Of a DNA stretch of 64,000 nt, positions 1 through 8,161 are shown one piece after another; position 1 is the first letter of the stretch; every line of letters starts with the position of its first letter. Under the pieces are notes generated by a model that did not search any database, was not told the DNA's origin, and saw nothing but the letters and a program-made list of their open reading frames with translations. The DNA is taken from positions 46,241 to 110,240 of the forward strand of contig JAJXUV010000006.1 in assembly GCA_021782495.1 (NCBI GenBank), in the 5' to 3' direction. A program made the translations under genes and the position numbers. Origin of the DNA: Pseudomonadota bacterium (lineage in GTDB: Bacteria > Pseudomonadota > Gammaproteobacteria > UBA1113).

Positions 1-566
1 TACAACCGATGTTGGCTTTATTCGATCAACTCAAAGTCTGTGACATCGCGGTCTTTGCCACCGAAAGTTATCACCCTTTGGTGACACGGGAAACTTTGTT
101 ACCGATATTGTCGCAACGATCTAAGCCTTTATATTGTTTGGATCTAGCTTTGCCGCGCAATGTGGAAGCGAGCCTTGGAGAATGTGCCGGTATTCATTTG
201 TTTAATTTAGACGACATTCAATTGCGTGTGGATGAAAATCAAGAAAAACGCAAAAAAGCAGCGGTTGTAGCAGAAACCTTAATACGCATATACAGTCAGC
301 GTTATCAAAAGCGTTTAGACAATGTGGAATTCGATCACTTAATTAAAGCCTATCGACGCAAAATCCATGCTTTAAGGGAAGCAGAGTTGGAAAAAGCTTT
401 GCAAAAATTAAAAGAAGGTGCCGATGCCGCCAGTGTGTTGCAAGCATTTTCACACGCTTTGGCTAATAAAGTGATGCACCAACCGAGCAGTGCCTTAAAT
501 GAAGCGCGCTATGAAAAAAATACAGATTGGTTGGCGCCGATTAAGATGGTATTAGGCGTAGAATGA
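1..566 (+). CDS. hemA: Glutamyl-tRNA reductase, C-terminal part (5' end outside window)
   Basis: NADPH-dependent reduction of glutamyl-tRNA to glutamate-1-semialdehyde, the first step of C5-pathway heme synthesis. The reading frame is open from the first bases (codons from position 3), so the N-terminal catalytic part lies upstream of the window. What remains is the end of the NADP-binding domain (the stretch [15 protein letters not shown] is typical of the family) and the long alpha-helical dimerization domain ([14 protein letters not shown] onward). The next gene, prfA, starts 2 nt after the stop, and the hemA-prfA-prmC order is the same as in enterobacteria, which supports an operon. Identity is confident; the missing part cannot be judged. 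Confidence 0.95.
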   Translation, partial: QPMLALFDQLKVCDIAVFATESYHPLVTRETLLPILSQRSKPLYCLDLALPRNVEASLGECAGIHLFNLDDIQLRVDENQEKRKKAAVVAETLIRIYSQRYQKRLDNVEFDHLIKAYRRKIHALREAELEKALQKLKEGADAASVLQAFSHALANKVMHQPSSALNEARYEKNTDWLAPIKMVLGVE

Positions 567-567
567 T

Positions 568-1653
568 ATGAAGGAGTCACTGCTCAATAAATTAGATCAA
601 TTGCGTTTGCGTCATGAAGAAGTCTCGGTTTTGTTGAGCGACCCCAACATCATGTCGGGTCAAGAAGCATTTCGAGATTTATCCAAAGAATACGCGCAAT
701 TAGAACCGGTGGTGCAAACTTTTTTGCGTTATCAAAAAGTGCAAGAAGACATTGCATCTACACGCGAATTGTTGACGATGGGCGATCCTGAATTAAAAGA
801 ATTGGCTGAACAAGAATTGCGATCCTCTGAAGAAACTCTAACAGACTTAGAAAAAGAATTGCAGATTTTATTGTTGCCGACCGATCCCAATGACAACAAA
901 GACATTTATCTGGAAATTCGCGCTGGTACTGGCGGAGACGAAGCGGCTATTTTTGCCGGTGACTTATATAGAATGTACACGCGTTATGCTTTTGCTCAAC
1001 ATTGGCAATGCGAGTTGATGAGTGAGAGTTTGGGAGAACATGGCGGTTACAAAGAAGTGATTCTTAAGATCAATGGCCATGGCGTGTATTCTAAATTAAA
1101 ATTTGAGTCGGGCGCCCATCGAGTGCAACGGGTTCCTGAAACCGAAGCCCAAGGCCGTGTTCACACCTCTGCGTGTACAGTGGCGATTTTACCCGTCGCC
1201 GATGAAATTGATGCCGTGGAAATCAATCCCGCCGATTTAAAGATCGATACCTATCGTGCTTCGGGTGCGGGTGGTCAGCATGTCAATAAAACTGATTCAG
1301 CCATTCGCATTACGCACTTGCCAACAGGTATTGTGGTGGAATGTCAGGATGAACGCTCACAGCATAAAAACAGAGCGCGGGCCATGTCTTTGTTGCAATC
1401 GAAATTGTTGATGGCCGAGCAAGAAAAGCAACGTACTGAAGAAGCGATGACGCGTAAATTGTTGGTCGGCAGTGGCGATCGTTCCGAGCGCATTCGCACG
1501 TACAATTACCCGCAGGGACGAGTCACCGATCACCGCATTAATTTAACCTTGTATAAATTGCAAGACATTATGGAAGGCCATTTGGATCAAGTCTTGCAAC
1601 CTTTGCTTCAAGAATATCAAGCCGAGCAGCTGGCCTTTTTGGCTAAAGATTAA
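568..1653 (+). CDS. prfA: Peptide chain release factor 1
   Basis: Recognises UAA and UAG stop codons and triggers peptidyl-tRNA hydrolysis on the ribosome. The 361 residues match the family length. The GGQ catalytic motif is at residues 235-237 inside [11 protein letters not shown]. The stop-codon-reading tripeptide is of the RF1 type (PET in [10 protein letters not shown]1 proteins carry P-x-T), in contrast to the SPF tripeptide of the RF2 gene further downstream. The ATG lies 2 nt after the hemA stop and prmC follows after 7 nt, so the gene is probably cotranscribed. The neighbouring prmC product methylates the GGQ glutamine, which fits the pairing. Confidence 0.98.
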   Translation: MKESLLNKLDQLRLRHEEVSVLLSDPNIMSGQEAFRDLSKEYAQLEPVVQTFLRYQKVQEDIASTRELLTMGDPELKELAEQELRSSEETLTDLEKELQILLLPTDPNDNKDIYLEIRAGTGGDEAAIFAGDLYRMYTRYAFAQHWQCELMSESLGEHGGYKEVILKINGHGVYSKLKFESGAHRVQRVPETEAQGRVHTSACTVAILPVADEIDAVEINPADLKIDTYRASGAGGQHVNKTDSAIRITHLPTGIVVECQDERSQHKNRARAMSLLQSKLLMAEQEKQRTEEAMTRKLLVGSGDRSERIRTYNYPQGRVTDHRINLTLYKLQDIMEGHLDQVLQPLLQEYQAEQLAFLAKD

Positions 1654-1660
1654 TACAGAC

Positions 1661-2479
1661 ATGATTACAATTAAAACCTTAGTACAACAAGCCAAAGATT
1701 TTGGCCTCGCACTTTTCGATGCTGAAGTTTTATTGGCGCACACATTGCAACAAAATCGCGCTTATTTGCATACTTGGCCGGATGAAATCATCAGCGGCGA
1801 CCAAGTGACGCAATATCAACGTTATTTAAAGGGTAGAATAGAAGGTGAACCCATTGCTTATATTATTGGTCATAAAGAATTTTGGTCTTTGCCTTTCATC
1901 GTTACGCCAGATACCTTGATTCCTCGAGAAGATACCGAGTCTTGGATCCAGTGGTTATTGGATCGCTATTCCAATGAATCGGTTCAACGCGTTTTGGATT
2001 TAGGTACGGGCAGTGGCGCGATTGCTTTGGCTTTAGCGCATGAAAGACCGGCGTGGTTAATTTGCGCAGTGGATTCTTCTCAGGAAGCTTTAAAGATTGC
2101 AACACAAAACGCAATCAATTTGGAGTTGAGTATAGACTGCATACAAAGCGATTGGTTTTCTGCACTGTCTTTGCGTGTGTTCGACATCATCGTTGCGAAT
2201 CCGCCGTATATTGCCGAAGAAGAACCGCATTGGCAAATAGGCGATTTGCGTTTTGAACCCAAAACGGCTTTGGTGTCAGCCGATCACGGCTTAAGCGATT
2301 TGAAACACATCATCCAACAAGCGCCATTGTATTTGAGTGCCAATGGCTTGTTGTTGGTCGAACACGGTTATCAACAAGGTCTAGCCGTACAGGCTTTGTT
2401 TGTAACTGCTGGTTTTCATGATGTCCAAACCTATTGTGATTATGGCAATAATCCTCGTTGGACGGTGGGTTTTATTTAA
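1661..2479 (+). CDS. prmC: Release factor glutamine methyltransferase (PrmC/HemK)
   Basis: SAM-dependent N5-methyltransferase that modifies the glutamine of the GGQ motif in RF1 and RF2. The 272-residue protein has an N-terminal helical domain for release-factor binding and a Rossmann methyltransferase domain with the SAM loop VLDLGTGSGAIALAL near residues 112-126. The catalytic NPPY motif starts at residue 180. It directly follows its substrate gene prfA, and the second substrate, RF2, is encoded about 550 nt downstream. The 3' end overlaps by 4 nt the convergent ATPase remnant on the minus strand. Confidence 0.97.
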   Translation: MITIKTLVQQAKDFGLALFDAEVLLAHTLQQNRAYLHTWPDEIISGDQVTQYQRYLKGRIEGEPIAYIIGHKEFWSLPFIVTPDTLIPREDTESWIQWLLDRYSNESVQRVLDLGTGSGAIALALAHERPAWLICAVDSSQEALKIATQNAINLELSIDCIQSDWFSALSLRVFDIIVANPPYIAEEEPHWQIGDLRFEPKTALVSADHGLSDLKHIIQQAPLYLSANGLLLVEHGYQQGLAVQALFVTAGFHDVQTYCDYGNNPRWTVGFI

Positions 2480-2775
2480 GATTTATTGTCACCAAACAAT
2501 TCAATCAAAGCTTGTTTCCGCGGCAGCACTCTGACGTGATCGAATTTTTTAGCGTATTTATCTTGACTGAGAACAACTACTTCACACTGTGGAATGTCGG
2601 CCGTCAGTTGTTTAAAAGAAGCAATATCTTTTGGGCGTATATCTCGACTGCTTTTTATTGCGATACACAACAAAGGTAAGCCAGGACGTTCTACGACCAA
2701 ATCAATTTCCACATCGCTTGTCGTTCGTAAATAATTAAACCTGTATTCTTTGTGATAATAATGACTCAATTTCAA
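2476..2775 (-). pseudogene. C-terminal remnant of a DUF4143-type AAA ATPase
   Basis: The roughly 99 residues match the C-terminal nuclease-like part of archaeal/bacterial AAA ATPases with a DUF4143 domain. These contain a pattern of the type YLRT..D.EIDLV.ERPG.PLL.IEIK; here it reads EIDLVVERPGLPLLCIAIKS. Intact family members are about 370-470 residues, and the AAA module with its Walker motifs is absent. Upstream in the same frame a TAA stop lies about 6 nt before the first family-like codon, and there is no usable ATG, so this is a 5'-truncated gene. The following 250 nt up to prfB show no recognisable homology to the missing part. Family assignment is from memory of the motif. Confidence 0.6.
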
Positions 2776-3003
2776 ACATTATAGTAATATGAAGTGTTCA
2801 AAATAACCGCTATAGGCATAGGTTTGTTCCATAAATGATATTATTTCAAGCCTAAAAAGAGAGAAATGGGAGTTAATTCCCAAAATGCCTGACAATTTGG
2901 GAGTATGGTCCAAAAAAATTATTTTCGCCTCAATTTTTGATGATGGGATCACCAAAAATCGAGTTTGTTCCTCTGGGAGTGTCATTGGGCTCTATGATGG
3001 ATG

Positions 3004-3009
3004 TATAAT
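3004..3009 (+). promoter_or_regulatory. Possible -10 box of prfB
   Basis: A perfect TATAAT occurs 25 nt upstream of the prfB ATG, with no convincing -35 hexamer at 16-18 nt. If used, the mRNA leader would be only about 15-18 nt, and no Shine-Dalgarno sequence precedes the prfB start. A four-codon reading frame (MVKK, ending in UGA) starts at 3023, and its stop overlaps the prfB start codon. Confidence 0.4.
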
Positions 3010-3033
3010 AAATCCTTTATCCATGGTTAAAAA

Positions 3034-4132
3034 ATGATTGAACTAAACCCCGTTTTATTAAAAATCGCCGATCTCACGGCCCGCGCCACCGCCCTTAGGG
3101 GGTATCTTTGACTATGAAACCAAGCAAGATCGCTTAACGGAAGTCTTGCGTGAGTTAGAAAATGAAAAAGTCTGGGAAGATCCTGAAAATGCGCAAAAAT
3201 TGAATAAAGAAAAGGTGCAATTGAGCACGGTTTTGGGCGATTTAGATCAGATACACCTTAAATTAAATGATTTAGATGTATTGCTGGAAATGGCCTGTGC
3301 TGAGAATGACGAAGCGGCCATTCAAGGCTTGTTGGCTGATGTGGCCTATGTGGAACGCGCTGTGCAGCATTTAGAATTTCAACGCATGTTTTCAGGGCCT
3401 CTAGATGCCAACAATGCTTTCCTAGACATTCAATCAGGTTCAGGCGGCACAGAAGCCCAAGATTGGGCGGAAATGCTCTTGCGGATGTATTTGCGGTGGG
3501 GCGAGCGTCACAGCTTCAAAGTCGAGTTATTGGAAGCCTCTGCCGGCGATGTGGCTGGATTGCGCAGTGCCACGGTTAAATTTGAAGGCGCTTATGCTTA
3601 TGGGTGGCTTCGGACTGAAACAGGGGTGCATCGTTTGGTTCGCAAATCGCCCTTCGATTCAGGCAACCGTCGACACACTTCTTTTGCGGCAGTCTTTGTA
3701 TCGCCTGAAATAGACGATGACATTGAAGTCGACCTCAATCCCGCCGATTTGCGCATTGATACTTACAGAGCCAGCGGTGCAGGCGGTCAGCACGTGAATA
3801 AAACCGATTCGGCAATTCGAATCACGCACATTCCCACGGGGATCGTGGTACAATGTCAAAGCGATCGTTCTCAACACAAAAACCGTTCGCAGGCGATGAA
3901 ACAATTGCGCGCTAAACTTTATGATAGGCAAATGCAGAGCCGTTATGCGGAACAGCAAGCCTTGGAAGAATCGAAAACGGAAATCGGGTGGGGCAATCAA
4001 ATTCGCTCTTATGTCTTAGATGCTTCGCGCATTAAGGATTTGCGTACGGGCGTGGAAATCGGCAATACGCAAGCGGTGTTGGATGGCGATATCGATGTAT
4101 TTATTGAAGCAAGTTTAAAAGAACAGGTGTGA
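3034..4132 (+). CDS. prfB: Peptide chain release factor 2, with programmed +1 frameshift
   Basis: Recognises UGA and UAA. The first 25 codons ([14 protein letters not shown]...) run from ATG 3034 to CTT 3106-3108. An in-frame TGA (3109-3111) follows, and the rest of the protein is in the +1 frame, starting GAC at 3110. The site carries the hallmarks of autoregulatory RF2 frameshifting: the internal Shine-Dalgarno-like AGGGGG (3097-3102), the slippery CTT and the weak stop context TGAC. The combined protein is 365 residues, the same length as the E. coli factor. The RF2-specific tripeptide SPF is in VRKSPFDSG, and GGQ lies in [10 protein letters not shown]. An annotation starting at the internal TTG 3146 would miss the N-terminus. 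lysS follows immediately, as in E. coli. Confidence 0.97.
3097..3112 (+). promoter_or_regulatory. RF2 programmed +1 frameshift signal
   Basis: The order AGGGGG - TAT - CTT - TGA - C is identical in layout to the E. coli recoding site. Low RF2 activity lets the ribosome slip from CUU to UUU and continue in the +1 frame, giving autoregulation of RF2. This is seen directly in the sequence; the mechanism is known from the family. Confidence 0.95.
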
Positions 4133-4134
4133 TC

Positions 4135-5640
4135 ATGACAGAAGAATCTGTGCAAAATACTTTAAGCGAAAATGAACAAATCGCGGAACGCAAACACAAA
4201 TTACAAGAATGGCGCGCAGAAGGACAAGCTTATCCCAATGATTTTGAACGCCAGGATTTGGCCAAAGCTGTCTGCACAGCATGGCAAGAGGCAAGCGAAG
4301 AAACTTTAGAATCAAAACGGCCTAGGGTCCAATTAGCGGGGCGTATCATGACGCGCCGTTTGATGGGCAAAGCGACTTTTATTCACATCCAAGATATGTC
4401 GGGGAAAATACAATGTTATGTTACTCAAAATATTATTGGCGAAGCGGCGTATCAAGCTTTTAAAAAATGGGACATTGGCGATATTGTGGGTGTGACGGGT
4501 GAAGTGTTTAAAACCAAAACGGGCGAATTGTCGGTTCGCGTGAATCAGATTCGGTTATTGACGAAGTCTTTGCGTCCTTTGCCGGATAAATTTCACGGCC
4601 TTCAAGAAATTGAAACGCGTTATCGACAACGTTATTTGGATCTGATTATGAGTGAATCTACGCGACGCGTTTTTGACATTCGTCGTCGCACCATCAATGC
4701 ATTGCGCGATTTTTTATGTACCAAGGGTTTTTTAGAAGTCGAAACGCCGATGATGCACGTTCTAGCCGGTGGTGCTGCTGCCAAACCTTTTACGACACAC
4801 CACAATGCGCTGGATATGCCTTTGTATTTGCGCATTGCACCGGAATTGTATTTAAAACGCTTGGTGGTCGGTGGGATAGAAAAAGTATTTGAGATCAATC
4901 GCAATTTTAGAAATGAAGGGATTTCAGTGCGACACAATCCAGAATTTACCATGGTGGAATTTTACCAAGCTTATGCGAATTATCAAGATTTAATGGATTT
5001 AACAGAAGAATTGTTTCAAAACATTGCTAAGATCGTTTTAGGGCAAATGGATTTTGAATACCAAGGTCATCGCTTTGATTTTTCCAAGCCTTTTCATCGA
5101 TTCACGATGTTAGAAGCCATTTTAAAATACCACCCGGATTTGAATGGCGACACGATCCACGATGCTGCAGTGTTGCGAAAAAAACTCGATGCCTTAAAAT
5201 TGCCCTATAAAAGCAGCGACAGTGTTTCTAAATTGCAATTGATTGTGTTTGAAGAAACCGTGGAAGAAAAATTATGGGAGCCGACTTTTATCACAGCCTA
5301 TCCCGCCGAAGTGTCCCCCTTAGCCAGACGCAATGCCGCCGATCCTAGCATTGTCGATCGCTTTGAACTGTTTATCGCCGGTCGTGAAATTGCCAATGCT
5401 TTTTCAGAGTTAAACGATCCCGAAGATCAAGCTGCGCGCTTTCAATTGCAAATGCAAGAAAAAGCCAGTGGCGATGAAGAAGCGATGCCTTATGATGAAG
5501 ATTATATTACCGCCTTGGAATATGGTTTGCCACCCACAGCAGGCGAGGGTATAGGTATCGATCGCTTAGTGATGTTGTTAACAGATTCGCCCTCTATCCG
5601 CGATGTCATTTTATTTCCCCACATGCGGCCTAAGAGCTAG
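4135..5640 (+). CDS. lysS: Lysyl-tRNA synthetase, class II
   Basis: Charges tRNA-Lys with lysine. The protein is about 501 residues, with an N-terminal OB-fold anticodon-binding domain (VQLAGRIMTRRLMGKATF...) and a class II catalytic domain. Motif 2 is in the stretch FEINRNFRNEGIS..HNPEFT, and motif 3 is GEGIGIDRLVMLL near the C-terminus. Start choice: a GTG at 4129 is open, but the ATG at 4135 has a well-placed AGGTG (4125-4129 region) inside the end of prfB and matches the family N-terminus better. The gap to the prfB stop is only 2 nt, so the two are translationally linked. A stable hairpin follows the stop. Confidence 0.97.
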   Translation: MTEESVQNTLSENEQIAERKHKLQEWRAEGQAYPNDFERQDLAKAVCTAWQEASEETLESKRPRVQLAGRIMTRRLMGKATFIHIQDMSGKIQCYVTQNIIGEAAYQAFKKWDIGDIVGVTGEVFKTKTGELSVRVNQIRLLTKSLRPLPDKFHGLQEIETRYRQRYLDLIMSESTRRVFDIRRRTINALRDFLCTKGFLEVETPMMHVLAGGAAAKPFTTHHNALDMPLYLRIAPELYLKRLVVGGIEKVFEINRNFRNEGISVRHNPEFTMVEFYQAYANYQDLMDLTEELFQNIAKIVLGQMDFEYQGHRFDFSKPFHRFTMLEAILKYHPDLNGDTIHDAAVLRKKLDALKLPYKSSDSVSKLQLIVFEETVEEKLWEPTFITAYPAEVSPLARRNAADPSIVDRFELFIAGREIANAFSELNDPEDQAARFQLQMQEKASGDEEAMPYDEDYITALEYGLPPTAGEGIGIDRLVMLLTDSPSIRDVILFPHMRPKS

Positions 5641-5657
5641 CCTTCAATAAAGTTATT

Positions 5658-5694
5658 ATTGTGCCAAGTTGAATGCATTTCAACTTGGCACAAT
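5658..5694. terminator. Hairpin between convergent lysS and the secreted repeat protein
   Basis: A perfect 16-bp inverted repeat (arms 5658-5673 and 5679-5694, loop TGCAT) sits between two convergent genes, the expected place for a bidirectional terminator. Neither side has a strong T-run, so termination efficiency is uncertain. Confidence 0.6.
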
Positions 5695-5707
5695 CTTATC
5701 TCAACCT

Positions 5708-6280
5708 TTAAAACTGAGCACCACCGTTGTTGCTGGAAGAATTATTTGGCATCGGTGCAGGCGCAGGCGGCATTGTGTTATTGATACCGGGCGCAGGGGC
5801 CGGCGGCATTGCGTTATTCATGCCAGGTGCAGGTGTGGGCGGCGTTGCATTATTCATGCCAGGTGCAGGTGCGGGCGGCGTTGCATTGTTCATGCCTGGA
5901 GGCGGTGTCATCACCATTGGCATTGACTTCATGCTGCCTTCCATGAGTTGAATCAAGGTTTGTTGTTCGTCTGCCGACATCACATTCCATTGCATCATTA
6001 TGCGATCAATTTTCATTTTTTTCATATCGGGTGACAGACTATCCCACTGCTGTTGCATTTTATTCAGCATTTGTTGCTTGTCGGTTGAGGACATGTTTTG
6101 CCAGCGTTGTATCATTTGTTGCTGTTGTTGAGACGTCATTTTGTCCATATCGCAGCCGCCCATCATCATGCCTTGTGAAGAAGCGGAAGATGCGGTTGCG
6201 GGGGCGGCTGTGGCAGCAGCTTGTGCAAAAACAGTGGTGCTACAGGCTAAAACGGCCAACAGGGTGGCTATCTTTTTCAT
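5708..6280 (-). CDS. Secreted Met/Gln-rich protein with Pro-Ala-Asn repeats
   Basis: Not a recognised family. The 190 residues begin with a clear Sec signal peptide (MKKIATLLAVLACSTTVFAQA). An Ala/Ser stretch follows, then a Met-rich motif MMMGGCDMDKM and a central Met/Gln/Trp-rich helical region of about 80 residues. That region repeats the pattern M-S/T-x-x-(D/E)-(K/Q)-Q and resembles DUF3106-type periplasmic proteins only loosely. The C-terminus contains four imperfect 12-residue repeats of the type PPAPAPGMNNAT, encoded by matching DNA repeats, so copy number may vary between strains. The high Met content could suit metal binding or an extended periplasmic linker, but this is inference. 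Its promoter region carries a decayed palindromic repeat. Confidence 0.75.
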   Translation of the reverse strand: MKKIATLLAVLACSTTVFAQAAATAAPATASSASSQGMMMGGCDMDKMTSQQQQQMIQRWQNMSSTDKQQMLNKMQQQWDSLSPDMKKMKIDRIMMQWNVMSADEQQTLIQLMEGSMKSMPMVMTPPPGMNNATPPAPAPGMNNATPPTPAPGMNNAMPPAPAPGINNTMPPAPAPMPNNSSSNNGGAQF

Positions 6281-6380
6281 AAAGAACTCCTTAAGTTAAT
6301 ATTTCCATGTTGAGTGGGCCTAGGTCAACAGACCCTGAGGGCATTATAGCTTATCTGTTATCTCTGTGAAAGCCAACCAT

Positions 6381-6435
6381 TCTGTCATCCCTGCGCAGGT
6401 ATCCGGTTTCAAATTCTGGTTTCCAGCTTTCGTGT
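6381..6435. repeat. Decayed copy of the TCATCCCTGCG palindromic repeat
   Basis: The sequence CTGTCATCCCTGCG followed by GTTTCAAATTCTGGTTTCC resembles the intact palindrome at 25689-25764 (same start, and TTTCAAA in the loop), but the right arm is degraded. Confidence 0.55.
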
Positions 6436-6496
6436 AGCTCGCATCCTGCAGTGCATTGGGTATATACTCTTCCTACTGAAAAATAGGAGCCAAGCC

Positions 6497-7348
6497 ATGA
6501 AACCCACACGCCAATTAAGACAGTATTTAAACGACAAAAAACTCTATGCTGCGCCTGGCGTTTTTGATGGTTTATCCACTTTATTGGCCGTACAAGCGGG
6601 TTTTTCTTTATTGTATGCCAGTGGAGGGGCGATTGCGCGTGCTGCAGGCTATCCCGATTTGGGTTTATTGAGTGTGAGTGAAGTGTGTTATCGCTTGTCT
6701 GAAATTGTAGAGGCCAGTACAGTGCCTGTTATTGCCGATGCCGATACGGGTTATGGCAATGGTTTGAATGTGGCGCGTACCGTGCGTACTTTTGAGCGCT
6801 TGGGTGTGGCCGGTTTGCATTTAGAAGATCAAGAATTTCCAAAACGTTGTGGCCATTTGGAAGGAAAATCTTTAGTCGGCACCGATGAAATGGTTCACAA
6901 AATTAAAGTGGCCAAAGACAGTGTTCAAGATGCGGATTTTGTAATCATCGCACGCACCGATGCCATTGCAGTCGAAGGGTTTGATGCCGCGATAGACAGA
7001 GCGCAGTGTTATATTGAAGCCGGCGCCGATATGATTTTTGTTGAAGCGCCGACGACAGTAGAACAAATTCAAAAAATTGCCGAAACACTGAATGCACCCA
7101 AACTCATCAATATGTTTCATGGCGGTAAAACGCCCATGGTTCCTGTGGAGATTTTGGCCGCTTTGGGATATCAAGTGATGATTATTCCTTCCGATTTACA
7201 ACGTGCCGCCATTTACGCTATGCAACAAACTTTGCAAGCCATTCAAGAAGAAGGCAACAGTCAGCGCTGTCAAAAAGAAATGGTCAGCTTTAACGATCGT
7301 GAAAAAATCATTGGCACAGAGCATTATTTGGCGATAGATAAAGTGTAA
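6497..7348 (+). CDS. Isocitrate lyase/PEP mutase family enzyme (PrpB-like)
   Basis: A TIM-barrel enzyme of the ICL/PEP-mutase superfamily, 283 residues. Family marks are the metal-binding DADTGYGNG, EDQEFPKRCGH with the KRCGH active-site loop (catalytic Cys for lyases), and VEAPTTVEQIQ. The KRCGH loop favours a methylisocitrate lyase or another C-C lyase/decarboxylase over a true PEP mutase. No prpC, prpD or other methylcitrate-cycle gene is nearby, so the substrate cannot be assigned; oxaloacetate decarboxylase and 2,3-dimethylmalate lyase are alternatives. The ATG has AGGAG about 8 nt upstream. The gene stands alone, convergent with terC. Confidence 0.85.
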   Translation: MKPTRQLRQYLNDKKLYAAPGVFDGLSTLLAVQAGFSLLYASGGAIARAAGYPDLGLLSVSEVCYRLSEIVEASTVPVIADADTGYGNGLNVARTVRTFERLGVAGLHLEDQEFPKRCGHLEGKSLVGTDEMVHKIKVAKDSVQDADFVIIARTDAIAVEGFDAAIDRAQCYIEAGADMIFVEAPTTVEQIQKIAETLNAPKLINMFHGGKTPMVPVEILAALGYQVMIIPSDLQRAAIYAMQQTLQAIQEEGNSQRCQKEMVSFNDREKIIGTEHYLAIDKV

Positions 7349-7386
7349 TAAAAATTTGCCATCGACTATGATTTACTAGTTAAAAA

Positions 7387-7443
7387 TGTAAGCTACGAAG
7401 TACAGACCTTTGTTATGTAAAGTTCATCGCTTCGTAGCTTGCA
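7387..7443. terminator. Hairpin between convergent genes
   Basis: Arms TGTAAGCTACGAAG (7387-7400) and CTTCGTAGCTTGCA (7430-7443) pair over 13 of 14 bases around a 29-nt loop, between the PEP-mutase-like gene and terC. It could be a terminator or a dispersed repeat: GTAGCT(C/T)GCATC also occurs near 6434. Confidence 0.4.
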
Positions 7444-7457
7444 TCGTATTAATAGCG

Positions 7458-8156
7458 CTAATTTCTCTGACTCTTCTTTCTACGCACGCTATTCAACCAT
7501 TCCACAAGCATCGAGAAACTGATAGCAAAATAGATGTAGCCTCTGGGAATATGGTAATGCAATCCATCGGCTATCAGCATGGTACCGATTAAAAGCAAAA
7601 AGCTAAAGGCTAGCATTTTAATGGTGGGGTATTTCTGAATAAATCGACTCATAATTTCACTGGCACTAATCATGATGATAATGGCAATGGTAATACTGAT
7701 GGCCATGATCCAAAAACGCTGTGTTAAACCAATGGCAGTGATCACGCTATCCAAAGAGAATACGATGTCTAAAATGCCGATTTGCAAGATGGTCATCCAG
7801 AAACCTCTGGTTTTAATAGCGTGTTTGGCTTCAGTGGCGATTTCCATTTCATGGTGAATTTCTTGGGTAGCTTTCAACAATAAAAACAATCCACCTGCCG
7901 TTAAGAAAATATCTCTCATTGAAACATCAAAACCATATAAGCTGAATAAAGGTGTCGTTAAACGCGACAACCAAATAGCAGAAGCCAATAAAAGCAAACG
8001 GGTGATCCAAGCGAGTGATAAACCAAATTGTCGCGCGCGTCTTTGTTGTGCTGGCGGCAAGCGTTGTGACATCACACTCACAAACACCAGATTGTCGATG
8101 CCTAAAACAATTTCCAATATCGTTAACGTCAGCAAACTAAAAATAATTTCCAACAT
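7458..8156 (-). CDS. TerC family integral membrane protein
   Basis: A 232-residue inner-membrane protein of the TerC/YgaP-like family, linked to metal (often manganese) export or tellurite-resistance phenotypes. It has about seven hydrophobic segments. The two conserved acidic membrane motifs are present: EIVLGIDNLVF near the N-terminus and DIVFSLDSVITAIG in the middle, the pseudo-symmetric GxDN / SLDSV signature. The substrate is not determined by sequence. It ends near the convergent hairpin and begins 5 nt downstream of the 5'-nucleotidase gene on the same strand, so they may be cotranscribed. Confidence 0.88.
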   Translation of the reverse strand: MLEIIFSLLTLTILEIVLGIDNLVFVSVMSQRLPPAQQRRARQFGLSLAWITRLLLLASAIWLSRLTTPLFSLYGFDVSMRDIFLTAGGLFLLLKATQEIHHEMEIATEAKHAIKTRGFWMTILQIGILDIVFSLDSVITAIGLTQRFWIMAISITIAIIIMISASEIMSRFIQKYPTIKMLAFSFLLLIGTMLIADGLHYHIPRGYIYFAISFSMLVEWLNSVRRKKSQRN

Positions 8157-8161
8157 GAAAA

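Noticed and set aside
2779..2985. 68-residue minus-strand frame upstream of the ATPase remnant
   Set aside because: No similarity to the missing part of the ATPase, no ribosome site, and composition like the surrounding intergenic DNA.
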